Origin: an uncultured SAR86 cluster bacterium
Lineage (GTDB): Bacteria; Pseudomonadota; Gammaproteobacteria; Magnimaribacterales; D2472
DNA: 64,000 nt
Reading direction: 5' to 3'
Assembly: GCA_902557705.1 (NCBI GenBank)
Contig: CACEBI010000006.1
Coordinates: 1 to 64,000 of the forward strand
Position numbers and translations under genes: made by a program. Of the stretch, positions 8,933-17,312 are shown piece by piece. Under the pieces are notes generated by a model. That model ran no database searches and was not told where the DNA came from. It was given only the letters and a program-made list of their open reading frames with translations. How positions within the stretch are numbered: position 1 is the stretch's first letter; the number at the start of each line of letters is the position of its first letter.

Positions 8933-9098
8933 AATCTCTTAAACCCAAGTGTTTAGTTTTTCTTCCTCGTGCCCTCTTTCTCCAGAGAGTATAACTACCC
9001 TTTTTTAGATTTTTTCTCATCAAATCTTCAACTTGGTTCTGATTAAGGCCAAAAGTAGCTTCAATAGCATCAAAAGGAGTTCTATCCTCCCACGCCAT
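8883..9098 (-). CDS. TIGR03643/DUF2805-type small basic protein
   Basis: 71 residues from the ATG. AWEDRTPFDAIEATFGL followed by LWRKRARGRKTKHL is the signature of the TIGR03643 (DUF2805) family, which has no known biochemical function. The pattern of one helix-turn-like segment followed by a very basic stretch suggests nucleic-acid binding, but that is inference. The same frame continues upstream with EEEISRIIE, residues that relatives normally carry before this point, with no ATG, GTG or TTG, so the start is uncertain: ATG at 9098 (AGGA 8 nt upstream) or an ATT at 9116. Confidence 0.75.
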   Translation of the reverse strand: MAWEDRTPFDAIEATFGLNQNQVEDLMRKNLKKGSYTLWRKRARGRKTKHLGLRDFEVGRHHSYDQNKLKS

Positions 9099-9127
9099 TT
9101 CAATGATCCTAGAAATCTCTTCCTCTT

Positions 9128-9295
9128 TTAACCTTTTAATTTAGATACCTCAGACTCTAATTCAGCAATTCTTCTTTTTAATGGTTCGATTTCATCTTTT
9201 TTTACAAAACCTGCTTCCTTCATAAATTTTTCTAGCGCTGGCTTCATCATCTTCTCCATATTTTTAGCATCTTTCATCATTGTAAAAGGGTTCAT
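9128..9295 (-). CDS. 55-residue coiled-coil protein, UbiK/phasin-like
   Basis: ATG at 9295 preceded by AAGGAG with 5-nt spacing, a very good ribosome site. The protein is Met/Lys-rich at the N-terminus (MNPFTMMKDAKNMEKMMKPA) and ends in a heptad-patterned helix (IEPLKRRIAELESEVSKLKG). Short proteins ending in this way include UbiK/YqiC, a ubiquinone-synthesis accessory factor, and small phasins; I cannot tell which. The gene sits 9 nt after the rsmJ stop and about 30 nt before the TIGR03643 gene, in one operon. Confidence 0.65.
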   Translation of the reverse strand: MNPFTMMKDAKNMEKMMKPALEKFMKEAGFVKKDEIEPLKRRIAELESEVSKLKG

Positions 9296-9304
9296 TTCAT
9301 CTCC

Positions 9305-10036
9305 TTATATGTATACATCAAATCTTGTTGATTTACCTTTAACTTGATAATTTAAGTTAGTATCTATTATCTTTGATTTAATTGGTCTTTTTAAGACAAT
9401 CTTTTTATATTCTTGTTTTTTAAAATCAAAAAATATCTGATCTTCTAGATTTTTGATTGCCTCGATTTCAAGAATATTTTTTATATCATTCATACTACCT
9501 GATCTAGCAGTATTTTTCTTACTTTCAGGATACATTGGGTCTAGATAAATCAGATCAATATTTCTAGTATTTTTGTAAATATCAATAGCATCTCCATGAG
9601 TTAAAACTAAATTTTTTAAAAAAATTAATTCCTCTCTTGCTCTATTGATAGCATCATTTAATAACATAATTAAAATACTGCTTTGCTCACAAGCAATTAC
9701 CTTGTGACCTAAGGCTAAAAAAATGAGGGTATCTGATAAAAAACCTGCAGTTCCATCAAGTATTGTTAAATTATCTTTTTTTTTACCTAATGCTTTCTTT
9801 AAAAGAGTTTCATGTTCTGTTCTTTTAAGTCTCCACCCCATTTGCCCTTTTAAAAAATCTATATGAATGAATTTTTTTTGTGGTGAGTTAATAACAAAAT
9901 GTAATCCGTTTTCTTTGTATATAAAAAATGATGGTTGTTCAGGATATATATTTACTATATTTGGTTCAGGAACACCTAAAATATTAATTAAATAATCTAC
10001 ATAGATTTTGTTATCAATGTAAATTGGTAAATTCAT
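9305..10036 (-). CDS. rsmJ: 16S rRNA (guanine(1516)-N(2))-methyltransferase
   Basis: SAM-dependent methylation of G1516 in 16S rRNA. 243 residues. The SAM-binding strand is LTILDGTAGFLSDTLIFL, followed by KVIACEQSS. The catalytic motif IDLIYLDPMYPESKKNTA is the characteristic DPM(F/Y)P motif of the family, and the C-terminus KGKSTRFDVYI matches the conserved GKS-RFD-Y tail. Its ATG overlaps the stop of uppP by 4 nt, so the two are coupled. Confidence 0.92.
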   Translation of the reverse strand: MNLPIYIDNKIYVDYLINILGVPEPNIVNIYPEQPSFFIYKENGLHFVINSPQKKFIHIDFLKGQMGWRLKRTEHETLLKKALGKKKDNLTILDGTAGFLSDTLIFLALGHKVIACEQSSILIMLLNDAINRAREELIFLKNLVLTHGDAIDIYKNTRNIDLIYLDPMYPESKKNTARSGSMNDIKNILEIEAIKNLEDQIFFDFKKQEYKKIVLKRPIKSKIIDTNLNYQVKGKSTRFDVYI

Positions 10037-10824
10037 ATTAGAGCTAGTAACAGAACTCCCAATAAAATCCTATAAATTACAAATGGATACATGCCAATTT
10101 TTTCAACAAAAATTAGAAAATATTTAATAGTAAGAAAAGCAACAATACATGAAGTTAAAAAACCAACAACTAAAGAGATAATATTAATCTGAGTTTGATA
10201 TAGAACCATATCCCCAATTAAAAAAACTAGTGCACCAAAAATAGTTGGTATTGCCAGTAAAAAAGCAAATTTTGATGAGTCTTTTAAATTTAATCCAATT
10301 AATAAAGCAGCTGTCATTGCTGTCCCTGATCTTGATGCTCCTGGAAATAAGGCAAAAACCTGAAATATACCTATAAAAATAGCACCAGCAATTGTTAGCT
10401 CAATTAAGCTTTTAGATGAAGCGCTATATTTATATGCGAAAAGCAAAAAACCTGCAAATAAAAGATTCATGTATGCAATGCTAGCAATACTATTTCTATT
10501 TGATTCTATAAAATCTGTTCCAAGTAGACCTGCGATGACAATTGGAATAGTTGCAATTATTAATAAATATGCAAGTTTTCTGTTGTCATTAAAATTATTA
10601 TTTCTAGAAATTAAAGACTTAATCATAAGTTTAATTTCAGTTCTGAAAAAATATATTACAGCAAGCAGTGTCCCCGCATGAACGGCTATATCAAATGCTA
10701 GTCCAAGATCATCTGTTCCGAATAATAAAGCTGGAAATAATAAATGTGCCGAGCTTGAAATTGGTAAGAATTCTGTTAACCCTTGTATTAAACCTAAAAG
10801 AAAGCTTAGAAGAACTTCATTCAT
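10033..10824 (-). CDS. uppP: Undecaprenyl-diphosphatase
   Basis: Integral membrane enzyme that dephosphorylates undecaprenyl pyrophosphate and recycles the lipid carrier for peptidoglycan and O-antigen synthesis. 263 residues, normal for the BacA/UppP family. The two catalytic signatures are present: GLTEFLPISSSAHL near residue 15-28 and FPGASRSGTAMTAALL near 162-177. Several hydrophobic segments follow the family pattern. It overlaps the preceding tsaB-like gene by 8 nt and rsmJ by 4 nt. Confidence 0.96.
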   Translation of the reverse strand: MNEVLLSFLLGLIQGLTEFLPISSSAHLLFPALLFGTDDLGLAFDIAVHAGTLLAVIYFFRTEIKLMIKSLISRNNNFNDNRKLAYLLIIATIPIVIAGLLGTDFIESNRNSIASIAYMNLLFAGFLLFAYKYSASSKSLIELTIAGAIFIGIFQVFALFPGASRSGTAMTAALLIGLNLKDSSKFAFLLAIPTIFGALVFLIGDMVLYQTQINIISLVVGFLTSCIVAFLTIKYFLIFVEKIGMYPFVIYRILLGVLLLALI

Positions 10825-11251
10825 TTACTTTTTTGTACTGAGGTATTGATGAATAAATAGGGTTTGCGGTATCTGGTTTAAATGGGTTTGAGTTATTTTT
10901 TGAATTTAGATACTTCTCTAAAGCTTTTTTAGCTACCGCATCAGAATCTAAGTTATCAACATCATCTGAGTCAATAACAATTAGCGGTTTGCTAATAGCC
11001 GAAGTTATTCCTTTCAAATAAGCTGCAACGCTTCGTGTTGCTGTATATGAGTTTGAATTATTTGCATATGCAAAAATATCGATCTCCTCTAGCGTAAAAA
11101 AAGAATCAAGCCCTATGCTTGAAAGCATTTCTGACCAATTTGGTCTTTCTTTTCTTTCATGTTTGAGGGAATACTGAACAACATCATCTTTAATGATTGC
11201 ACATAGAGAAGTTTGATTTCCAGAACTCTGTATAGCTATAACATTCATCAA
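10817..11251 (-). CDS. tsaB: Short TsaB-like protein (tRNA t6A modification partner)
   Basis: TsaB is the inactive partner that binds TsaD and TsaE to make t6A37 in tRNA. The N-terminus NVIAIQSSGNQTSLCAI and the phrase IDIFAYANNSNSYTATRS correspond to the IDTAT-SVAL strand and the A-GPGSFTG-R loop of YeaZ/TsaB. The protein has only 144 residues, against about 230 in E. coli; most of the second actin-like lobe is missing, and the PGSFTG loop has drifted. The start is at one of two adjacent ATGs. The gene lies 2 nt after adk and overlaps uppP by 8 nt. The family call is by motif only. Confidence 0.6.
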   Translation of the reverse strand: MMNVIAIQSSGNQTSLCAIIKDDVVQYSLKHERKERPNWSEMLSSIGLDSFFTLEEIDIFAYANNSNSYTATRSVAAYLKGITSAISKPLIVIDSDDVDNLDSDAVAKKALEKYLNSKNNSNPFKPDTANPIYSSIPQYKKVNE

Positions 11252-11253
11252 GT

Positions 11254-11898
11254 TTATATTTGACTAGATATCAAATTAAAAACGTCATCTACAGACTGTG
11301 ATCCGTCAACTGTAATATATTTTAAATTACTCTCGAGAGCTTGATTTGAATAAAAGTCTGATAATGGTTTTGTTTGATCATGATATACGGCTAATCTTTT
11401 AAGAACTGTTTCTGGTTTATCATCCTCTCTTTGAATTAAAGGTTCACCAGTTTCATCGTCTTTACCCTCTATTTGTGGAGGATTGAAGTCAATATGATAG
11501 TTTTTACCTGACCCTGGATGAACTCTTCTTCCAGACATTCTTTTAACAATAACTTCATCATCAACCTGAATCTCAATAACATGTGTAAAGTTAATTCCCA
11601 TATTCTTTAGCTCAGCTGCTTGACCTAAAGTCCTTGGGACTCCATCAAATAAAGAGCCATTAATACAATCAGATTGTGTTAATCGATTTTTAATTAGTTC
11701 GCCTATAATTTCATCTGAGACCAGGCCACCTGTATCAAGAATATTTGAAACTTTTTTTCCAAAATCACTCCCTGACGCTACAGCTTCTCGCAGCATATCG
11801 CCAGTGCTAATTTTAGGAATACTGCATAGATCGCAAATTAAATCAGCTTGTGTACCTTTTCCTGCGCCCGGAGGGCCTAGCAAAATAATATTTTTCAT
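11254..11898 (-). CDS. adk: Adenylate kinase
   Basis: Interconverts ATP, ADP and AMP in the cytoplasm. 214 residues, the same length as the E. coli enzyme. P-loop GPPGAGKGTQADLI at the N-terminus, the AMP-binding ISTGDMLREAV, the DGVPRTLGQA strand, and a LID domain of the long type (SGRRVHPGSGKNYHIDFNPP, about 120-160) without zinc cysteines. It overlaps acpS by 4 nt and is followed 2 nt later by the tsaB-like gene. Confidence 0.98.
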   Translation of the reverse strand: MKNIILLGPPGAGKGTQADLICDLCSIPKISTGDMLREAVASGSDFGKKVSNILDTGGLVSDEIIGELIKNRLTQSDCINGSLFDGVPRTLGQAAELKNMGINFTHVIEIQVDDEVIVKRMSGRRVHPGSGKNYHIDFNPPQIEGKDDETGEPLIQREDDKPETVLKRLAVYHDQTKPLSDFYSNQALESNLKYITVDGSQSVDDVFNLISSQI

Positions 11899-12272
11899 AA
11901 CTCTAATATAGCAAATGCTATAGCGTAATCATTTTCGTCTGCAAGACTAACATGAGACTTAGATATACCCAAGTTAATCATAGTTTTTTTTACTTCACCT
12001 AATGGATTTAATAATGGCTTACCATTTTCATCCCTTAAGATCTCAATATCCTTAAATAAGATTGGTTTTCTTATTCCAGTTCCAAAAGCTTTTGAGATAG
12101 CTTCTTTTGCTGCAAATTGTTTTGCTAAAAATTTAATTAGTTTTTCATCTTTATATGATGAGGCCAATTTATGCTCTTCATTTGATAGTATTTTTTCTGC
12201 AAATGTTGATAAAGATTTCATATCTTGAATTCTAGAGATTTTTACTATGTCTGTTCCAATACCAAAAATCAT
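11895..12272 (-). CDS. acpS: Holo-[acyl-carrier-protein] synthase
   Basis: Transfers 4'-phosphopantetheine from CoA to apo-ACP. I place the start at 12272 (MIFGIGTDIVKISRI) and not at the longer open frame to 12326, because family members begin here and this ATG overlaps the recO stop as ATGA. That gives 125 residues, normal for AcpS. The second signature FAAKEAISKAFGTGI contains the magnesium-binding Glu and the conserved Lys. In related genomes pdxJ lies between recO and acpS; here it is absent. Confidence 0.95.
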   Translation of the reverse strand: MIFGIGTDIVKISRIQDMKSLSTFAEKILSNEEHKLASSYKDEKLIKFLAKQFAAKEAISKAFGTGIRKPILFKDIEILRDENGKPLLNPLGEVKKTMINLGISKSHVSLADENDYAIAFAILEL

Positions 12273-12976
12273 TGTTTGATTCTCCTGAAAATTTCTCGAC
12301 TTGATAGATTTTTTCCGTCTAAACAAAAATGTATAGACTCTTGGGTAATATGCTTAAGATGTTTTGTTGAAACTTCTGAAAGGTTTCTCATACGAATATT
12401 TATAATATCTTTTCCAGAAAAATTAGAGTTTTTTGACTCTCTAAAACCTCTTTCTGGAATAAATGAATAATTCTTATTAACATCAATTGATTGGTTTTTA
12501 TCTATTTCATTTTCAAAATCTAATCCATAGCCCAGCATGTCAAGCATATCTAATTCAAAGCTTCTTAAGGTAAGTTCGATATTTTCTCCTGAATGAATTT
12601 TTCCTAAAAAACTTTCATATAACAGAAATAAATCTTCATGCACTGCATCTTTTGGAAGAAGCCTTATTAACAACTCATTAATATAAAGAAGACTATAACT
12701 TGTTTTTGAAAGACTATTTGTTGATTCTGAAAAGTCTCTGTCTATATTTGTTAATGTTTTTAGCTCGGACCTTCCTGTGTATGTGATCTTTAATTTAGTA
12801 AATGGAGTTAAATAACCAAAAAATTTTGACTTAGGTTTTTTAGCTCCTTTAGCAATGAACGACATTTTTCCATTTTTTTTTGTAAATACATCTACAATTA
12901 AGCTCGTCTCACCATGCGGTCGATGATGCAAAAGAAAACATTCATCCCAGTCATTATTAGTCATAGCTACCGCCAA
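12269..12976 (-). CDS. recO: DNA repair protein RecO
   Basis: Recombination mediator that works with RecR to load RecA on SSB-coated DNA. 235 residues with the N-terminal OB fold: ECFLLHHRPHGETSLIVDVF, followed by MSFIAKGAKKPKSKFFGYLTPFTKL. The C-terminal part is helical, with no zinc cysteines, as in many gammaproteobacteria. The first ATG overlaps era by 20 nt; the ATG four codons later (12964) gives an 8-nt overlap and is equally likely. Confidence 0.9.
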   Translation of the reverse strand: MAVAMTNNDWDECFLLHHRPHGETSLIVDVFTKKNGKMSFIAKGAKKPKSKFFGYLTPFTKLKITYTGRSELKTLTNIDRDFSESTNSLSKTSYSLLYINELLIRLLPKDAVHEDLFLLYESFLGKIHSGENIELTLRSFELDMLDMLGYGLDFENEIDKNQSIDVNKNYSFIPERGFRESKNSNFSGKDIINIRMRNLSEVSTKHLKHITQESIHFCLDGKNLSSREIFRRIKQ

Positions 12977-13859
12977 CCCCTAAGCTTTGAAGATAATCAG
13001 AATCTGTATTCCAATTTTTTTTAACCTTTACCCATGTTTTTAAAAAAACTTTTTTATTAAAGTACTCTTCGATCTCAATTCTGGCCTGTTTTCCAATTTT
13101 TTTTAATGTATTTCCATTTTTTCCAATAACTATCTGCTTTTGGCTATTTCTAGCTACAAATATAACTGCATGAATTTTAATCAGCGCTTCCTCATCTTCA
13201 AATAATTCAACTTGCACAAATGTATCATGAGGCAATTCGTCCCCGAGCATTCTAATAATTTTTTCTCGAATAAGTTCAGAAATCATAAACATGTCTTTAT
13301 GAGAGCTAGATTCAGCATTTTTATCATATAAATGTTCATTTTCTGGAAGATATTTTTTTATAAGATTTTCTAATTCATGTATACCGTCATTATTAATTGC
13401 TGATATTGGCATGATGTCTAGAAAATTATATTCATTTGAGAGTCTATCTATAAGTGGTAGTAATTTATTCTTATCTGTAACTTGATCAACTTTGTTTACA
13501 ACACATATAACTTTTGTATCAATTTGTTTAAGTTTCTTAAGTACTGATAAATCTTGCTCATCAAGTGTTAATCTCTGAATAACAAAAAGAATAATGTCTG
13601 AATCTTCCATTAAACTTTCAGCAGATCGATTTAATACCTTATTCATGACCTTAGGTGATTTAATATGCATGCCTGGTGTGTCTGCATATATCATCTGCTT
13701 ATTACCTTCGGTCTTAATTCCCAAAATATTATTTCTAGTAGTTTGCGATTTTCTTGACGTAATCGATATTTTTTTTCCTAAAATATGATTAAGAATTGTC
13801 GACTTTCCTACATTGGGCTTTCCAATGATGGAGATGTATCCGCAGTAGCTTTTAGACAT
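12957..13859 (-). CDS. era: GTPase Era
   Basis: Essential GTPase that assists 30S subunit maturation by binding the 3' end of 16S rRNA. 300 residues. G1 GKPNVGKSTILNHI, G3 DTPGMH, G4 NKVD and the C-terminal KH domain (IHAVIFVARNSQKQIVIGKNG split around GKNG at about 246-250) are all present. It overlaps rnc by 8 nt and recO by 8-20 nt, within the conserved lepA-lepB-rnc-era-recO series. Confidence 0.97.
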   Translation of the reverse strand: MSKSYCGYISIIGKPNVGKSTILNHILGKKISITSRKSQTTRNNILGIKTEGNKQMIYADTPGMHIKSPKVMNKVLNRSAESLMEDSDIILFVIQRLTLDEQDLSVLKKLKQIDTKVICVVNKVDQVTDKNKLLPLIDRLSNEYNFLDIMPISAINNDGIHELENLIKKYLPENEHLYDKNAESSSHKDMFMISELIREKIIRMLGDELPHDTFVQVELFEDEEALIKIHAVIFVARNSQKQIVIGKNGNTLKKIGKQARIEIEEYFNKKVFLKTWVKVKKNWNTDSDYLQSLGVGGSYD

Positions 13860-14514
13860 TATTTTTATTTATATATGCCAAAAGCTTCATCGCCACATTT
13901 GTTTCAGCTATTCTTTTTGAGGTACCCGAAGACTCAAATACCATATCTTTGTAATTGACTGTACATGAAAATTTACCCTTCCCAATGTCTTCAATAATAT
14001 ATTTTGGTAAATCACTTTTTAGAGATTGAAATAATTCCTGCAATTCTGTTTTTGCATCCTTGAATGTCATGTCTTCAGAAAGTGCCTCTAAATTTTTATT
14101 AAATATTTTTAAAGTGACATCTGTTGCAGCAACCCAACCACCATCAATAAAGATTGCCCCAATCACTGCCTCAAAAGCACCCTCAAGGATTGAATTTTTT
14201 CTTTCTTTTGATAAGTTGGCAGTTCCTTTCGAGAGTTTGATAATCTTTTCTAGAGACAGCTCTTCAGCTTTTGTTGTTAAAGTTTCTGCTTTAACCAAAA
14301 AAGCTCTCATTCTTGTTAGTAAACCCTCTTTTTGATTACTAAATCTTGAAAAGAGATACTCTGAAATAATTGAATTAAGAATTGAGTCACCTAAGAATTC
14401 TAACCTTTCGTTATTTAAAGTATTGCTAAAACTCTTATGCGTTAAAGCTAGCTCCATTAAAGACTGATCATTGAATGTATAGCCCATTCGATTTTGAAGA
14501 TCTTTATAAGTCAT
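13852..14514 (-). CDS. rnc: Ribonuclease III
   Basis: Double-strand-specific endoribonuclease for rRNA and mRNA processing. 220 residues. The catalytic signature ERLEFLGDSILNSIISEYLF (about 38-57) and the second acidic site EAVIGAIFIDGG (about 113-124) are intact. The C-terminal double-stranded RNA-binding domain spans about 153-218 (AKTELQELFQS, then the GTSKRIAETNVAMKLL tail). Starts 1 nt into the lepB stop and is coupled to it. Confidence 0.97.
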   Translation of the reverse strand: MTYKDLQNRMGYTFNDQSLMELALTHKSFSNTLNNERLEFLGDSILNSIISEYLFSRFSNQKEGLLTRMRAFLVKAETLTTKAEELSLEKIIKLSKGTANLSKERKNSILEGAFEAVIGAIFIDGGWVAATDVTLKIFNKNLEALSEDMTFKDAKTELQELFQSLKSDLPKYIIEDIGKGKFSCTVNYKDMVFESSGTSKRIAETNVAMKLLAYINKNNV

Positions 14515-15461
14515 TAATTAATTTTGCCAACTCTTGAGAAATATGGAAGACATGCCCAACATTCCCAAGTCATAAACAAATAACTTGCCTCACCAAAAAA
14601 ATTTTCTCTTGGAACAGATTTAACATCTTTTGTACTGTCATTTGAATTATCTCTATTGTCACCCATAACAAAGTAATGACCCTCTGGTACAGTCCATTCA
14701 CGCGGAAACTGTTCATTTGCTCCACGTATATGTCTTATTAAGTATCTTCTGTCTCCATGTTCTTCATAAAAATAATCAACAACAGAATTAATTTCTTTTA
14801 CAGTTATCCTTCCAGAAATATCAATAATTCTTTTAGAAATTAATTCCTCTTCTGTTTTGTAAAATGTTTTTTTTATTGCCTTATCATTTACATATAGTTG
14901 TTTATTTATAATCCTAATTTTATCGCCAGGCATTCCAATTAACCTTTTTACATAAGGAATAGGATTATGCTGGGGAACAAATACAACAACATCACCATAA
15001 TTAGGGTTATTTTTAGATGCAAGAGGATCCCCTATTCTATTAATTTTATACCCATAAGAATTCTTATCTACCAATAGAAAATCGCCCACTTTTAAACCAG
15101 GCATCATCGACCCTGAAGGAATTTGATATGGCTCATATATGAAAGTTCTTAAAATAAATATAAGAAAAATAGGGATAAAATATCCTCTTGAAGATGAAAT
15201 AATTTCATTGTTTTTTAGATAAAGACCAACCAAAAGTACTATAAGGGAAATAACTGATCCAACTAGAAGAACTATACTTAAATCTCCTGCATTGATGAAA
15301 ATACTGTAAAGCATCATCAAGCCAAAAATTGTTGATAAAGTAGATGTATTATTTACAACAAAATTCTCTTTATAGCTTTCTTTTATTTCACTGATAACCC
15401 ATGAAATTAGTACAACACTCATTCCAATCATTGAAATTATAAAAATTGGGTCAGATATCAA
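14514..15461 (-). CDS. lepB: Signal peptidase I
   Basis: Cleaves Sec and Tat signal peptides at the periplasmic face of the inner membrane. 315 residues. Two or three hydrophobic segments precede the catalytic domain. The serine is in YEPYQIPSGSMMPGL (about 113-127), the lysine in PYVKRLIGMPGDKI, and the conserved box is GDNRDNSNDS. It lies between lepA (1-nt gap) and rnc, the usual order. Confidence 0.97.
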   Translation of the reverse strand: MISDPIFIISMIGMSVVLISWVISEIKESYKENFVVNNTSTLSTIFGLMMLYSIFINAGDLSIVLLVGSVISLIVLLVGLYLKNNEIISSSRGYFIPIFLIFILRTFIYEPYQIPSGSMMPGLKVGDFLLVDKNSYGYKINRIGDPLASKNNPNYGDVVVFVPQHNPIPYVKRLIGMPGDKIRIINKQLYVNDKAIKKTFYKTEEELISKRIIDISGRITVKEINSVVDYFYEEHGDRRYLIRHIRGANEQFPREWTVPEGHYFVMGDNRDNSNDSTKDVKSVPRENFFGEASYLFMTWECWACLPYFSRVGKIN

Positions 15462-15462
15462 T

Positions 15463-17250
15463 TTATTCTCCAGATTTAAAATAATTTAAAAAAGCATCTT
15501 GAGGTATTGATACTTTACCGAATTGCTTCATTTTTTTCTTTCCTTCTTTTTGTTTTTCAAGTAGTTTCTTTTTCCTAGTAATATCGCCACCATAACATTT
15601 AGCTGTAACATTCTTTCTTAAAGCTTTTACAGTCTCTCTAGAAATAATTTTAGAACCAAGAGCTACCTGAATTGGCACATCAAACATTTGTCTTGGTATA
15701 AGCTTTTGAAGATTTGCAGCAATTTCTCTAGCTTTTTGAGTTGAAAAAGATTTATGAACAATCATGGATAAAGCATCTATTTTTTGATTATTAATTAATA
15801 TGTCTATTTTGGTTAAATCTGACTTAAAAAACCCAATCAAAGAATATTCAATTGATGCGAAACCCTTGGTAGATGATTTTATTTGATCAAAGAAGTCCAC
15901 TATCACTGATGATAAAGGCATTTCAAAAACAATAGAAACTTGGTTTCCAAAATAAGTCATATCTTTTTGTACACCTCTTTTTCCAGTGCAAAGAGTGATA
16001 ACGCTTCCAACATATTCATTCGGAGTCAAAATAGTGGTATTAACAATTGGCTCTCTGATCTCCTCAATATCATTTGGAACAGGCAATTGAGATGGATTGT
16101 CAATTTTTATAACTTCACCATCTGTTTTTAATACTTCATATTCAACAGATGGAGCAGTAGATATAAGATCTAGATCATATTCTCTTTCTAGCCTTTCTCT
16201 TATGACTTCCATATGAAGAGTTCCAAGAAAGCCACATCTAAACCCAAATCCAAGAGCATCTGAAACTTCTGGTTCATAAATAAGAGATGAGTCATTTAAT
16301 ATAAGTTTAGAAAGAGCATCTCTGAATCTTTCGTAGTCATCAGAATTAACAGTGAACATTGACGCAAAAACCTTTGGATTAACCTTTTTAAAACCAGGAA
16401 GGGGTTGAGTAATTTCATCGCCTGCCTCAAGAATAGTATCCCCAACTGGAGCGCCTTTAATATTTTTTATACCAGCAACCAAATAACCCACTTCGCCAGC
16501 TGATAAAAAATCTTTTTTAATCTTTTTGGGTGAAAATATTCCTAATTCATCTACATTATGAGATTGTCCTGTTGAGTGAATTTTAAATTTTTGACCATTC
16601 TTAATTGAACCATTTTTTATTCTTATTAGTGATACAACGCCCAAATAAGAATCAAACCATGAATCAACTATTAATGCTTGCAATGGCTCAGTTGAGCTTC
16701 CATCTGGTGCGGGAATATCTGTAACAAGCATATCTAGTAAATCCTCAATACCTACTCCAGTTTTTGCGCTCACAAGAGGTGCTGAGACTGCATTAATGCC
16801 AATCATATCTTCAATTTCTTTTTTAACTCTTTCAGGCTCTGATTGAGGTAAGTCTATTTTGTTAATAACAGGTACGACTTCTAAACCCTGATCAACTGCT
16901 GTATAACAATTTGCTAATGTTTGAGCCTCAACTCCTTGAGATCCATCTACAACAAGTAAAGCACCTTCGCAGGCAGATAATGATCTTGATACTTCATATG
17001 AAAAATCAACATGTCCGGGAGTATCAATAAAATTCAATAAGTAACTTGTATCGTCTTTTTTATATTCTAAGGTTACAGCTTGAGCCTTAATGGTGATTCC
17101 TCTTTCTCTTTCAATATCCATTGAATCAAGAATCTGTTCTGACATCTCTCTAGCTGACAGTCCCCCGCAATATTCAATCAATCTATCAGATAAGGTAGAT
17201 TTACCATGATCAATATGGGCAATGACTGAGAAATTTCTAATATTTTTCAT
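15463..17250 (-). CDS. lepA: Elongation factor 4 (back-translocating GTPase)
   Basis: Ribosome-associated translational GTPase. 595 residues, normal length. G1 [14 protein letters not shown] at the N-terminus, G2 region [14 protein letters not shown]3 [16 protein letters not shown], and G4 NKIDLP. The LepA-specific C-terminal region is present ([21 protein letters not shown] split here, then [20 protein letters not shown], and [14 protein letters not shown]). The start lies 62 nt after the mucD/degP-like gene stop. Confidence 0.98.
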   Translation of the reverse strand: MKNIRNFSVIAHIDHGKSTLSDRLIEYCGGLSAREMSEQILDSMDIERERGITIKAQAVTLEYKKDDTSYLLNFIDTPGHVDFSYEVSRSLSACEGALLVVDGSQGVEAQTLANCYTAVDQGLEVVPVINKIDLPQSEPERVKKEIEDMIGINAVSAPLVSAKTGVGIEDLLDMLVTDIPAPDGSSTEPLQALIVDSWFDSYLGVVSLIRIKNGSIKNGQKFKIHSTGQSHNVDELGIFSPKKIKKDFLSAGEVGYLVAGIKNIKGAPVGDTILEAGDEITQPLPGFKKVNPKVFASMFTVNSDDYERFRDALSKLILNDSSLIYEPEVSDALGFGFRCGFLGTLHMEVIRERLEREYDLDLISTAPSVEYEVLKTDGEVIKIDNPSQLPVPNDIEEIREPIVNTTILTPNEYVGSVITLCTGKRGVQKDMTYFGNQVSIVFEMPLSSVIVDFFDQIKSSTKGFASIEYSLIGFFKSDLTKIDILINNQKIDALSMIVHKSFSTQKAREIAANLQKLIPRQMFDVPIQVALGSKIISRETVKALRKNVTAKCYGGDITRKKKLLEKQKEGKKKMKQFGKVSIPQDAFLNYFKSGE

Positions 17251-17312
17251 AAAGTGCTGCTATTTTACAGCCAATATTACAAATATAGGAGTATCTAGGA
17301 CTTATTATCTTT

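Noticed and set aside
11895-12326. Longer acpS start giving 18 extra residues
   Set aside because: The extra residues are basic and unlike any AcpS start, and the shorter start restores the ATGA overlap with recO.
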